In this document: one piece after another, positions 5,099 through 12,918 of the stretch
Position numbering within the stretch: position 1 is the stretch's first letter
How the letters are laid out: every line of letters begins with the position of its first letter
Source of the DNA: a virus
Length of the DNA stretch: 21,537 nucleotides
IMG/VR virus record: IMGVR_UViG_3300009605_000186
Location: 1 to 21,537 of that record
Reading direction: 5' to 3' (one strand)
Translations under genes and position numbers: made by a program
Notes under the pieces: model-generated
What the model was told of the DNA's origin: nothing
The model's input: only the letters and a program-made list of their open reading frames with translations
The model's database searches: none

Positions 5099-7141
5099 AT
5101 GAGTGAAGAACAAGAAGAAAAAAAACAACCGTATTATTCTACAACAAACCCAGATAAACAGAAGGGTTTGGAAAACTTATCTACAGCATTAGACGCCACC
5201 AGACACGTTCAAGGCGCATATTATAGCGATGTAGAAGACGGCATATCTGTAAGACCTCCGTTTACAAGAAAACATTATTCAAGATTTAGACCAGGAGAGG
5301 CTATACCAACTGATCCTGTAGATATAATGACCGCGTGCAGGGGGGCATATGAGAGCGTTGGCATTATTCGGTCTGTTATTGATCTTATGACAGAAATTGC
5401 TATAGAGGGCCTCGAGATTGTTTGTGAGGACGACGATATTGAGAAGTTCTATGTGAACTGGTCTAAGAGGGTTTCTTTAACAGAGAGAGCAGAGAGATTC
5501 GCCAATCACTTCCTTGTTGAGGGCAACGTGGCTGTTCGTAGAAGGATTGGAACAATTGAAACTTCTGAAGTTAGAAAGATGAAAAAGTCAACCTCGCGCA
5601 AAGATCGTAAGAAAACTCAGCCAGGGAAAATCCCACTTGAATATGTTTTTTATGACCCACAATCAATAAACTTGTTGGGTGGTGATCTTGCAATTTTTTC
5701 AGGTATAAAAAAATGGGGTCTTAAAATAACCAACGTTCAAATGAAGGAGCTGGTCAAGGTATATAAAAGCGATTCGTCGTTTAAGAAAAGTTTACCAGAA
5801 GAGATAGTAGAGATATTAGAGAAGGGTTCGAAGAAAAGGACTAGGACAACAACTGGGGATATTATACTACCAATTCCAGAAGACAAGCTATACGTTGCTC
5901 ATTATAAAAAGAAGGACAGCGAAACTTGGGCTAAGAGTTTTATTTTCAGCATTCTTCATGATGTTACATATAATGAAAAATTAAGGTTGGCAAAGATCAG
6001 CGCCTTAGATAGTTGGTATAACTCGGTTAGGATTTGGAAATTAGGAGACCATAAAGAAGAGATTCTTCCAGACGTAGGTTCTATTTCAAAGCTAGCTGCC
6101 ATACTTGAAAACCATAGTGGAGGAAATCTTGATATTATCTGGGATTCAATGTTAGAATATAGTCAGTATTTTCCGCCCATAGAGAAACTTGAAAACTTTA
6201 CAGAGAACTATGAATCTATGCTTTTAGGTCTTGGTATACATAAGTCCCTTATAGGTGGAACAGAAAGCATATCAGGAACAGCAAATGCATTTACTGGTCT
6301 TCGCAATATGATGAAGAGAATAGATGCCGTAAGAAGATCTATCACCGCTTGGCTCGAAGAGGAGATTAGTATAATTAATGACAATTTGGGGTTTAAGATC
6401 ACCCCATCTATTAGATTCAGTATAAACAATCTGTTTGACCAAACGGCTTACTTTAGACTTCTTGTAGACCTTAATGATCGCAATATTATCTCTAACAGAA
6501 CCATCATAGAGAAGATTGGCGAGATGCATAGTATTGAAGATGCACGTTTGGCTTCTGAGAGAGAAGCAAGGGAGGTGGGAGACATGATGCCTAAATATAG
6601 TCCATTCATACAGAGTGAGGTTCCCGAGTCTAACTTTGAGAAGGAGTTGGAGCTAAAAGATATGGGAGGGTCTAGTGGCCCATCTATTAAAAACTCCGGT
6701 GAGCCTGCGCAAGACAATGAGCCTACAAAGAGGATGGGAAGACCTCCTGGAAGCAAAGATACTATAAAAAGAAACAGGAGATATAGAAGCAAGGCTTCCG
6801 ATATAATTTTAGGTGATCGTATTCAGGACAAGATTGATCCTATTATAGATCAGCATTATTTGGTGTATAATAGTTTGAAAAACAAAAGAGAATTATCTTC
6901 GGCTCAAAGAAAAGAGCTTGATAAGATAAAGCTGCAGGTGCTTTCGTGTTCAGAAAATACCGACATAGAGTCTTATGAAGATATTGAGAAGATTTTAAAT
7001 AGTGCTGACGATTATATGTCTAAAGCATTTCTTGGGAGATTTGAAGAGAACGTAAGGGGTTCAGGTCCCAATTTAAATCAAGATGATATTAAGAGCATTA
7101 AGAGTTTAACTTTTGCCGAAATGAGAGAATACATACAATGA
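5099..7141 (+). CDS. Portal protein
   Basis: A 680-residue protein with the features of phage portals, the dodecameric ring at the capsid vertex through which TerL drives DNA. Early segment GIIRSVIDLMTEIAIEGLEI is a typical portal N-terminal helix. A crown/clip-like region follows, and the central LLGLGIHKSLIGG-TESISGTANAF-LRNMMKRIDAVRRSI pattern is the conserved portal stretch before the channel helix. The C-terminal ~150 residues are hydrophilic and probably disordered at first, with a basic RMGRPPGSKD (545-554) like an AT-hook. The ATG has no strong ribosome site; a GGA lies ~12 bases upstream. The stop overlaps the next gene (ATGA). It follows a terminator and a promoter-like element, so it starts a new head-gene transcript. 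Confidence 0.8.
   Translation: MSEEQEEKKQPYYSTTNPDKQKGLENLSTALDATRHVQGAYYSDVEDGISVRPPFTRKHYSRFRPGEAIPTDPVDIMTACRGAYESVGIIRSVIDLMTEIAIEGLEIVCEDDDIEKFYVNWSKRVSLTERAERFANHFLVEGNVAVRRRIGTIETSEVRKMKKSTSRKDRKKTQPGKIPLEYVFYDPQSINLLGGDLAIFSGIKKWGLKITNVQMKELVKVYKSDSSFKKSLPEEIVEILEKGSKKRTRTTTGDIILPIPEDKLYVAHYKKKDSETWAKSFIFSILHDVTYNEKLRLAKISALDSWYNSVRIWKLGDHKEEILPDVGSISKLAAILENHSGGNLDIIWDSMLEYSQYFPPIEKLENFTENYESMLLGLGIHKSLIGGTESISGTANAFTGLRNMMKRIDAVRRSITAWLEEEISIINDNLGFKITPSIRFSINNLFDQTAYFRLLVDLNDRNIISNRTIIEKIGEMHSIEDARLASEREAREVGDMMPKYSPFIQSEVPESNFEKELELKDMGGSSGPSIKNSGEPAQDNEPTKRMGRPPGSKDTIKRNRRYRSKASDIILGDRIQDKIDPIIDQHYLVYNSLKNKRELSSAQRKELDKIKLQVLSCSENTDIESYEDIEKILNSADDYMSKAFLGRFEENVRGSGPNLNQDDIKSIKSLTFAEMREYIQ
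6862..6871 (+). promoter_or_regulatory. Promoter-like GGTGTATAAT within portal gene
   Basis: TTTGGTGTATAATA here is identical to the elements before 11426 and 14987 over the core, but it lies in portal codons (Leu-Val-Tyr-Asn). No start codon lies 30-46 bases downstream; the next genes start at 7138 and 7319. It could be an internal promoter for the portal-to-protease genes or a coding coincidence. Confidence 0.35.
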
Positions 7142-7317
7142 GCAGTAATAGTAAAAAAACGTTAAAGAATGCAATGAAAAGCAGGGGTCTTGGTGACACA
7201 GTTTCTAATGCTATTAAAACATTGAGCGGTGGTCGTATTAAAGAATGTAAATCTTGTGAGAAGAGAAAGAACTCTCTTAACAAGATGTTTCCTTATAAGG
7301 GCGGCGACAGTGCGTGA
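7138..7317 (+). CDS. Small conserved-type CxxC phage protein (59 aa)
   Basis: A 59-residue basic protein whose ATG overlaps the portal stop (ATGA), so it is coupled to portal translation. The N-terminal half is helical (GLGDTVSNAIKTL). The C-terminal half has ECKSCEKRKNSLNKMFPY, a Cys-x2-Cys followed by a basic helix and an LNxMFPY ending. Small proteins with this Cys/KRK/LN-FPY pattern occur in head modules of many phages, and the pattern looks like a zinc- or metal-binding knuckle, but I cannot name a function. The downstream gene starts 1 base after its stop. Confidence 0.75.
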   Translation: MSSNSKKTLKNAMKSRGLGDTVSNAIKTLSGGRIKECKSCEKRKNSLNKMFPYKGGDSA

Positions 7318-7318
7318 T

Positions 7319-8020
7319 ATGAAAAGATTTGAAAATATAGATTACTTTGTTGATGCTTTTAATATTCAACCCCAATCGGTAGTTCAATCGATCTTGAGTC
7401 AATTGACACATGACGATATAGGGACTAGACCTAAAGACGAGGAAGAAGAAGAGATTGGGCTTGAGTTCTTTGGCGGCGGGACGGGGTTGCCGGAAGAGGC
7501 GCTGCCTGTCGAAGAAAATACAGCCGTAAGAGACTGGCTTTTGAGAAGACACATGACCCTTCATACTAAGGAAGTTAATGAACGATTAAAGAACAAAGAA
7601 GAGATTGTTGTATATGATCCTTTCGCTAAACCTGAAGAAGATGTGAGCGATCCTTTTTATCCAGGCGGACATTTGGGGAACCCTAATACTGAACCACCAG
7701 AAGATCCAGAAATAGTATACGACCCTGAAGAAGAGGAGAGATCGGCAGAAGAATCACAAGAACAAGATCTCGGAGATCCTTCTGGTGAGCATGCAGCAGA
7801 GTATGGATGCTACGTTCCGGGAACAAATCAACAAACACAATATGTTGAGTATGACGACCAAGACCCTCCAGTAGCCATTCCCAGTACACGACGACCACAC
7901 ACTGAAGCAGAGTGTGCTGAGCTTCCTGCAGAGTGGCGACAAATTCCCAGAGACTTGAACCCTGACGAAAGCGAAGAAGACCCTTGGGGACATCCAGATC
8001 CGCCCCCAGGAAATCCGTAA
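7319..8020 (+). CDS. Acidic, Pro/Glu-rich disordered protein of unknown function
   Basis: A 233-residue protein. Only the first ~35 residues (MKRFENIDYFVDAF onward) look ordered. The rest is rich in Glu, Asp and Pro, with an EEEEE run early and several Pro-rich acidic segments to the end (PDPPPGNP). There is no catalytic motif. ATG 7319 is chosen because it directly follows the stop of the CxxC gene (TGA 7315-7317). The longer in-frame reading from 7229 would run through that gene. Its place between portal and prohead protease suggests a head-assembly accessory, such as a scaffold- or portal-associated protein, but this is only positional. Confidence 0.65.
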   Translation: MKRFENIDYFVDAFNIQPQSVVQSILSQLTHDDIGTRPKDEEEEEIGLEFFGGGTGLPEEALPVEENTAVRDWLLRRHMTLHTKEVNERLKNKEEIVVYDPFAKPEEDVSDPFYPGGHLGNPNTEPPEDPEIVYDPEEEERSAEESQEQDLGDPSGEHAAEYGCYVPGTNQQTQYVEYDDQDPPVAIPSTRRPHTEAECAELPAEWRQIPRDLNPDESEEDPWGHPDPPPGNP

Positions 8021-8028
8021 GGCAATTA

Positions 8029-9642
8029 ATGAATATTTACGAAAGCGAAAAACACATAGCGAGACTTATTGAAAACAATAAGGCAACTTGTGATTCAAAG
8101 ATTATTTTAGATTCCAGCGTTAACGTTAATCGGCTGTTATCAGAAGCATCAATTAACCCATGTACCGAGTCATGTAAGGCAGCTATAGAAAACACCACGG
8201 ATGACGTAATGCCTTTTTCTTCACTGCTGGTTACAGATCTTTGGAACAGAAACGATGACGTGTTTACAACGAAAGAAATAGTCCAGTCGTACAGTACCGC
8301 TAAATATAAACCAATTAACTGGATGCACAGGGGTTCAGAAGACAGGGACAATGAAACTATCGGAGTTATGATTAATAGCGATCTTATCACAGGATTAATT
8401 ACAAACCTGCAACCTTTAACAGAAGAACTCGGTGAAAAGTTTTTACAAAACCAAACATCCGGAAACATCCACATCAAACAAGACGGGCTAATTTGGTCCG
8501 CCTATTTTCCATCTTATGCAGCGTCAATACAAAGAGGGATTGAAAACAAAGACCTATATGTTTCTATGGAGTGTTTCTTTGACGATTTTGGTTATGCTCT
8601 TAGAAAAAACAGTGATAGCGAGGAAACCCTTTTCCTAGAAAGAAACCCATCGAATTCATACATGAGCGATAAGCTTGATGCCTATGGCGGGTCTGGTAAA
8701 GTTCGATATAACGGAAGTGAATATCAAATTGGAAGATGGCTTAGAGAAATAGTATTTTCTGGACAAGGAATTGTTGACGATCCAGCTAATAGAATGGGTT
8801 CTGAAATTCTTAGTGTAATCTTTGCTAATAATAAAGACACTACACAGGAAAGCGTATCAGGGGCTGTTGATTCTACCCAAAATGAAAATATAGGGTATAA
8901 AGAAGTAGAAGAAAAAAAGGTTATATCTATGTCTGACTTTGAACAAAAGTATAATAAAGCCATTGAAGAGAACACTAAACTCCAAGAAGAGCTAGATTCT
9001 GTTAGGGATGCAGCTGTACAGGCTGGTCATAAAGAACAAGAAGAGGTGTTAGCAAAAGCTTTAAAAAGGGCTGGTTCTTACAAGAAGGATCTTGAGGCTG
9101 CTAAAGCGGCCATTGTTGATGCAACAACTGTTATCAAGGGTTTCTCTGAGATCACAGAAGAAAGAGCATACTACAAGAGTTATGCAGAAAAATCCGAGGC
9201 GGTTTTTGGTGAAATGAGATCTCAAGAAAGAGCTTACTCTAGAGTCCGAGAAATGACAGAGTTGGTTGGAGAGAACGTTTATGGTCCTGGCGACATAGAA
9301 GAACTAAAGAATATGGACGATTCTGTTTACGAAGAATTAAAGAAAGCAATTTCTAAGGTTTCTTCAAGTATTATTGGCGAAGATTCTGAGAATGAAGTGG
9401 CTCCCAAGGAAAGCAAACGATGTCTTCCATGTGAAGCGGCCGCAAAGAAAGCAAAAGAAGCAAAAGCGGATATGGCGCAACAACATGCGTTGATTCCAAA
9501 AACTGCTCTTGAGGCACTAAAGAGTCTTCCGCACGCCACAATTGGCAAAGATGAGACGGTTAACATTGTTCCTACAGCATATCACGACCCATTAGCCGAT
9601 GCTAAGAACCTCATCAAGAATGTTTTAAGAAAAAATAACTAA
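8029..9642 (+). CDS. Prohead maturation protease with C-terminal scaffold domain
   Basis: A 537-residue protein. The N-terminal ~290 residues resemble phage prohead serine proteases of the herpes-assemblin fold: NWMHRG with candidate catalytic His100, TIGVMINSDLI, DLYVSMEC with candidate catalytic Ser179, and the conserved end SGQGIVDDPAN (243-253). The C-terminal ~235 residues are helical coiled coil rich in Glu, Lys and Ala (FEQKYNKAIEENTKLQEEL), as in capsid scaffolds. The protease would cut scaffold and capsid N-termini during maturation. ATG 8029 is chosen because it follows the previous stop by 8 bases with TAAGG upstream; the longer reading from 7984 overlaps that gene. The C-terminal scaffold is probably also made alone from 8929. 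Catalytic residues are assigned by eye. Confidence 0.75.
   Translation: MNIYESEKHIARLIENNKATCDSKIILDSSVNVNRLLSEASINPCTESCKAAIENTTDDVMPFSSLLVTDLWNRNDDVFTTKEIVQSYSTAKYKPINWMHRGSEDRDNETIGVMINSDLITGLITNLQPLTEELGEKFLQNQTSGNIHIKQDGLIWSAYFPSYAASIQRGIENKDLYVSMECFFDDFGYALRKNSDSEETLFLERNPSNSYMSDKLDAYGGSGKVRYNGSEYQIGRWLREIVFSGQGIVDDPANRMGSEILSVIFANNKDTTQESVSGAVDSTQNENIGYKEVEEKKVISMSDFEQKYNKAIEENTKLQEELDSVRDAAVQAGHKEQEEVLAKALKRAGSYKKDLEAAKAAIVDATTVIKGFSEITEERAYYKSYAEKSEAVFGEMRSQERAYSRVREMTELVGENVYGPGDIEELKNMDDSVYEELKKAISKVSSSIIGEDSENEVAPKESKRCLPCEAAAKKAKEAKADMAQQHALIPKTALEALKSLPHATIGKDETVNIVPTAYHDPLADAKNLIKNVLRKNN
8893..8901 (+). promoter_or_regulatory. Weak promoter-like GGGTATAAA before nested scaffold start
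   Basis: GGGTATAAA differs by one base from the GGGTATAAT elements at 9665 and 3745-3737. Its first T is 33 bases before the internal ATG 8929, the same spacing as at real gene heads. It is inside coding sequence, so chance cannot be excluded. Confidence 0.25.
8929..9642 (+). CDS. Nested scaffold protein (internal start within protease gene)
   Basis: An in-frame ATG at codon 301 of the protease gene is preceded by AAAAAAAGG with 8 bases spacing, a usable ribosome site, and falls exactly where the protease domain gives way to coiled coil. It would make a 237-residue scaffold alone, in the manner of lambda C/Nu3, where the scaffold is translated from inside the protease gene in the same frame. 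The product is highly charged and helical, with one CLPC motif (from the CGATGTCTTCCATGTG stretch near 9418) before a Lys/Ala-rich helix. No separate scaffold gene exists elsewhere in the head module. Confidence 0.5.
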   Translation: MSDFEQKYNKAIEENTKLQEELDSVRDAAVQAGHKEQEEVLAKALKRAGSYKKDLEAAKAAIVDATTVIKGFSEITEERAYYKSYAEKSEAVFGEMRSQERAYSRVREMTELVGENVYGPGDIEELKNMDDSVYEELKKAISKVSSSIIGEDSENEVAPKESKRCLPCEAAAKKAKEAKADMAQQHALIPKTALEALKSLPHATIGKDETVNIVPTAYHDPLADAKNLIKNVLRKNN

Positions 9643-9664
9643 ATTTAACTTATTTTAATTAATA

Positions 9665-9673
9665 GGGTATAAT
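9665..9673 (+). promoter_or_regulatory. Promoter-like GGGTATAAT before capsid genes
   Basis: GGGTATAATAATTAAG in the 71-base gap after the protease gene. The first T of TATAAT is 46 bases before ATG 9714. The preceding sequence is AT-rich with no -35 hexamer. It is well placed to boost the two capsid genes. Confidence 0.55.
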
Positions 9674-9713
9674 AATTAAGAACAAGTTTTTATAGAAAAG
9701 AAGGTATAAAAAA

Positions 9714-10238
9714 ATGGCACTAAAACCAGATAGAAATATTGTCGATGACAGCGTTAGTTACTTTGTTCCCGGAGACTATGATGATCAATCGGGTATCACT
9801 TACGGCGGTACTCGTGGCGGCGTTGTTGTTTCTACAGGAGCAACTCCATCAGGTGCTGCATTGGACCAAACCGTTAATGGAGCTTGGTATATTGGCGCTC
9901 CGTCAGGAGAAACTCCAATTGGAATGCTTATGAACGATGTTGTTGCAGTTGATCTGACACGACAGATATTGAATCCTTATAAGAGTGAAGCGCAAGTTGG
10001 AGACAAGGTTTCCATTATGCGTAAGGGTTGGGCAGTTACAAGCTCAGTTGATACTACAACCGGCACGGTTGTAGTTGGAGGCGCGTGTTACTTAGGCCCA
10101 TCAGGCAACCTATCCGCTGATAGCGGTGGACTTTGGGGAAGCGGTATCGGGGGAGCAGAACCCAAGCATCCGTTAGTTGGCAAATGGCTTTCAGGAGCTG
10201 ACGAAGACGGTTATTATAAGGTATACATCGATCTTTAA
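9714..10238 (+). CDS. Putative capsid decoration protein
   Basis: A 174-residue Gly/Ser/Thr/Val-rich protein with a beta-rich pattern (VGDKVSIMRKGW, TGTVVVGGACYLGPSG). It lies directly before the major capsid gene, has its own promoter-like element and an AAGG ribosome site 8-9 bases upstream of ATG. Position and composition are those of small head decoration/stabilisation proteins such as lambda gpD neighbours, and phrases like VGDKVSIM-x2-G are common in them, but there is no decisive motif. A spike or fibre-like head protein is the alternative. Confidence 0.55.
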   Translation: MALKPDRNIVDDSVSYFVPGDYDDQSGITYGGTRGGVVVSTGATPSGAALDQTVNGAWYIGAPSGETPIGMLMNDVVAVDLTRQILNPYKSEAQVGDKVSIMRKGWAVTSSVDTTTGTVVVGGACYLGPSGNLSADSGGLWGSGIGGAEPKHPLVGKWLSGADEDGYYKVYIDL

Positions 10239-10276
10239 ATCAAGATTGATTAAATAAGAAAAAGAAGGTAAATACT

Positions 10277-11329
10277 ATGGCAAAAGAATCTATTACAGCG
10301 AGCGTAGAAAAAGAAGAATTAACCGAGGGAGCAAAGCGGCTCCTAGTTGATGCTGGAAGCAATGACCGTGAAGTAGCTATTGCTGCTCAGGCCAAGATTG
10401 CAGACGGCGTTACTGAAGCCCTTCGCAACCCAGTTCAGGCTGAAATTCGCGAAGGCATTATGGACGGAGACATTGTGTCCGACATCTTTGTTAGCGAAGA
10501 TTTTTCGACAACTGGCGATATGCAAATTCCTCTAGACCTGTTAACTCCAGGTACAGAGAAAGAGCATGTTGCTTATACGATGCCCGATCATGGCAAAATC
10601 CCACTGCGTAGAGTAGAAGGTGACTACATTCAGTTGAATACCTACCCAATCGGTAGTTCAATCGACTGCACTCGTCGTTATCTTAGAAATGCTCGATTCG
10701 ACATTCTTCGTCGAATGATGGAAGTTCTAGAACTTTCCTTCGTTAAGAAGAACAACGATGACGGTTGGCAAACATTGATTACGGCTGGTAAAGGCCGTGG
10801 TCTTGTAGCCTATGACTCAACAGCAACAGCTGGTCAGTTTACACCTAAGCTAGCATCACTTATGAAGACGGTAGTTCGTCGAAACGGTGGTGGCAACTCC
10901 TCTAGTATTAATAGAAAGAGATTGACCGACCTCTATGTTTCACCAGAAGCCCTGGAAGATATGGTAGGTTGGAGTCTCGACATAATCTCCGACGATCTTC
11001 GTAGCGAAATTCATCGTAGCGAAAGCGGCGGAATTTCCGGAATGTACGGTGTTAACTTCCACGATCTTGATGAACTCGGTGTTGGACAAGAGTATCAAAT
11101 ATATTACACAACCACCATTAGTGGTTCAATGGGAGCCTCAGACGAGGAAATCGTTGTTGGTTTAGACCAAACTAGTCCAGACTCTTCATTCCTTCATCCA
11201 GTTACTGAAGACCTTACGATCACTGAAGACGAATCATTACACCGCTCAGGTCTCGTAGGTTTCTACGGAACTATGGAAGGTGGATGGGCAGTTCTCGATG
11301 TACGACACGTACTTATCGGCAGCTTCTAA
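10277..11329 (+). CDS. Major capsid protein (HK97 fold)
   Basis: A 350-residue protein forming the icosahedral shell. The N-terminal ~60 residues are helical and charged, as in a delta domain or scaffold-like segment that the upstream protease may remove. HK97-type features follow: an E-loop-like region around residues 85-115, the long spine-helix region (NARFDILRRMMEVLELSFVKK, ~137-157), and LTDLYVSPEALEDM before a Gly-rich loop and the P-domain. It ends at DVRHVLIGSF, the common form of these proteins. Codon use shows more C-ending codons than neighbouring genes, fitting high expression. AGAAGGT lies upstream of the ATG. A strong terminator follows at 11359. No protease site can be fixed by eye. 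Confidence 0.85.
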   Translation: MAKESITASVEKEELTEGAKRLLVDAGSNDREVAIAAQAKIADGVTEALRNPVQAEIREGIMDGDIVSDIFVSEDFSTTGDMQIPLDLLTPGTEKEHVAYTMPDHGKIPLRRVEGDYIQLNTYPIGSSIDCTRRYLRNARFDILRRMMEVLELSFVKKNNDDGWQTLITAGKGRGLVAYDSTATAGQFTPKLASLMKTVVRRNGGGNSSSINRKRLTDLYVSPEALEDMVGWSLDIISDDLRSEIHRSESGGISGMYGVNFHDLDELGVGQEYQIYYTTTISGSMGASDEEIVVGLDQTSPDSSFLHPVTEDLTITEDESLHRSGLVGFYGTMEGGWAVLDVRHVLIGSF

Positions 11330-11358
11330 TTAAAAGCTTGTTTTAGGATTCTTTGTGG

Positions 11359-11391
11359 GAGTCGTGACATGTTCACGGCTCTCTTTTTTTT
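11359..11391 (+). terminator. Rho-independent terminator after major capsid gene
   Basis: A 9-bp stem GAGTCGTGA / TCACGGCTC (one G-T pair) with a CATGT loop is followed by a run of eight T. It ends exactly where the next promoter-like element begins, forming a terminator-promoter boundary. Confidence 0.88.
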
Positions 11392-11401
11392 GGTGTATAA
11401 T
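11392..11401 (+). promoter_or_regulatory. Promoter-like GGTGTATAAT
   Basis: A full motif match, directly after the T run of the capsid terminator. TATAAT starts 30 bases before ATG 11426. It restarts transcription for the neck genes. Confidence 0.65.
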
Positions 11402-11425
11402 AAGATGTAAAAGGAGATTTAAGAC

Positions 11426-11896
11426 ATGGCAGTAACATATAGCCAATCTGGTAGTGGCACTAGATACGGAGGCGGTTTTTCCAGAATTAGCTCAACAAAC
11501 ATTCCGTTTTTCCCAACTGCGGCTACCGGCATACCAAGTGGGCCAACTTGGCCGGATGCTAAATTTGATAAGACAGTAGAACCATATTCGTTGGGAACTG
11601 GCGTTTATGTAGACTCAACCGGTAGATACCTTATGGATGAAACATATACCCCTGTAGAAAAGTTTGTAGTTATTAACGACTCTTCGGAAGATCTTATAGC
11701 TGGTGTTAATATAGCATCGAGCGGAGCGTGGTCTTTAGACAAGGGCCTTGTTCTTGAGGCTGGAGCTAGTTACGAGTTTGGTTCAGCTGGATCCAATGAT
11801 CAAATAATAAGAAATGTTTGGGCAATGTCTTTACCAGCGGCGGGTCCGATATCCCCAATTCAAGGTTATGCTATGAACCAAAGGGAATGGGTATGA
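11426..11896 (+). CDS. Unknown virion-type protein
   Basis: A 156-residue Gly/Ser/Pro-rich, beta-type protein with an AAAAGGAG site 9 bases before ATG and its own promoter-like element. The opening is low-complexity (YSQSGSGTRYGGGFSRISS). The second half contains VEKFVVINDSSEDLIAG and LEAGASYEFG, like small beta-sandwich decoration or fibre-base proteins. It sits between the major capsid and neck genes. I cannot name it; a second decoration protein or head fibre is the best positional guess. Confidence 0.6.
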   Translation: MAVTYSQSGSGTRYGGGFSRISSTNIPFFPTAATGIPSGPTWPDAKFDKTVEPYSLGTGVYVDSTGRYLMDETYTPVEKFVVINDSSEDLIAGVNIASSGAWSLDKGLVLEAGASYEFGSAGSNDQIIRNVWAMSLPAAGPISPIQGYAMNQREWV

Positions 11897-11900
11897 TTGA

Positions 11901-12374
11901 ATGGCATGGGATACCACTCTTGTTAATAGACTGAGATTCTATATTCACGATATAGACCCCTCTTCACAATCTTATACTGATAGCACGCTTGCTAAGTATC
12001 TTGCTATAGCATCTATTGATGTTACAAGTGATGTTAACTTAATAACTAAGACATTTACTGTGGACACAGACTCTCCCTCAATATCTCCAGACCCAACAGA
12101 CGCATCTATAGATCAGGGAATAGCTAATCTGTTTGTTACGAGAGCAGCCCTTCTTGTTGTTATGGGTGAAATGAGAAGAGATGTTGCAAAGTATGGTATT
12201 AAAATTCGTGATGATGTTACGTCCTATGATGCTACAGGAGCAATGAAGGGCCGCGCTGAAGTATACAAAAACTTCGAAGAGAATTACGAAAAAACAAAAT
12301 GGGAATGGGAAAAGGGAAACAAGGCTGCTGGAAAGGCTATTCTTGGACCTTATGCTAGTCAGGATCTAGCGTAG
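11901..12374 (+). CDS. Putative head-tail adaptor (connector)
   Basis: A 157-residue protein, mostly helical. The N-terminus VNRLRFYIHDIDPSSQSYTD-x4-KYL follows the pattern of phage head-tail adaptors of the HK97 gp6 type (R-L-R-x-hydrophobic-I-x-D-x-D-P, then YTD and a short helix). A second helix (LFVTRAALLVVMGEMRR) fits too. These proteins form a ring under the portal. Its position after capsid and before other neck genes agrees. ATG 11901 follows the previous stop by 4 bases; the GGGAATGGG upstream is a little distant. Confidence 0.5.
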   Translation: MAWDTTLVNRLRFYIHDIDPSSQSYTDSTLAKYLAIASIDVTSDVNLITKTFTVDTDSPSISPDPTDASIDQGIANLFVTRAALLVVMGEMRRDVAKYGIKIRDDVTSYDATGAMKGRAEVYKNFEENYEKTKWEWEKGNKAAGKAILGPYASQDLA

Positions 12375-12395
12375 AGCCAATATTTAATAATAATT

Positions 12396-12917
12396 ATGTC
12401 GCTGGTACCAAATGATGTTAAGAACGAATGGAAAAATGTAGCCACCCTCCTGAACAGCTCTAGCGGTGGACTCGGCGTGGTATGCACATTAATTTTTGAA
12501 GGAGGGATAGAGTCTACATCCGATATCGCAATAGATAACATAGGAATTAAACCAAGGGTTGGGCTTTCCTTCGGGGGAAGATCTTCCGCACGTACAATTA
12601 CAGGACAAAGCACCACTGACAATGAGGCTGAATCAGACCAAGGGCTACGTGAAAAACAAATAGAGAAAGAGATAGATGCAAGGGTCTACGCTGTCACAAA
12701 AGATTTTGATAGATATGGTATTGTTGTCTCAAAAAACAGGGGCGTGTGGAGGGTCATTACAAAAAACCAGTACCTTCCCGATCTTATGAGATGTAAGGAA
12801 ATCATCCTCTATAAAGATCTAAAAGAAAAAAGAATAAGAGCAAGATTGATTAAGCCACCTCAGCCTCACGGTCTAGGACAAGCTGTTCAGTGTAAAAGTT
12901 TTTGGGAAGAGGTTTAG
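12396..12917 (+). CDS. Putative neck protein (head completion position)
   Basis: A 173-residue protein of mixed type with a Ser/Gly/Thr-rich loop (LSFGGRSSARTITGQ) and a basic C-terminus. No motif is recognised. Its place after the adaptor and before tail genes is where head-closure/stopper proteins are coded in long-tailed phages. There is no clear ribosome site before ATG 12396; the sequence there is AT-rich, and it starts 21 bases after the previous stop, so reinitiation may be used. Confidence 0.55.
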   Translation: MSLVPNDVKNEWKNVATLLNSSSGGLGVVCTLIFEGGIESTSDIAIDNIGIKPRVGLSFGGRSSARTITGQSTTDNEAESDQGLREKQIEKEIDARVYAVTKDFDRYGIVVSKNRGVWRVITKNQYLPDLMRCKEIILYKDLKEKRIRARLIKPPQPHGLGQAVQCKSFWEEV

Positions 12918-12918
12918 C

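Noticed and set aside
7229-7318. Longer start for the acidic protein
   Set aside because: It would run through the coupled CxxC gene; ATG 7319 directly follows that gene's stop.
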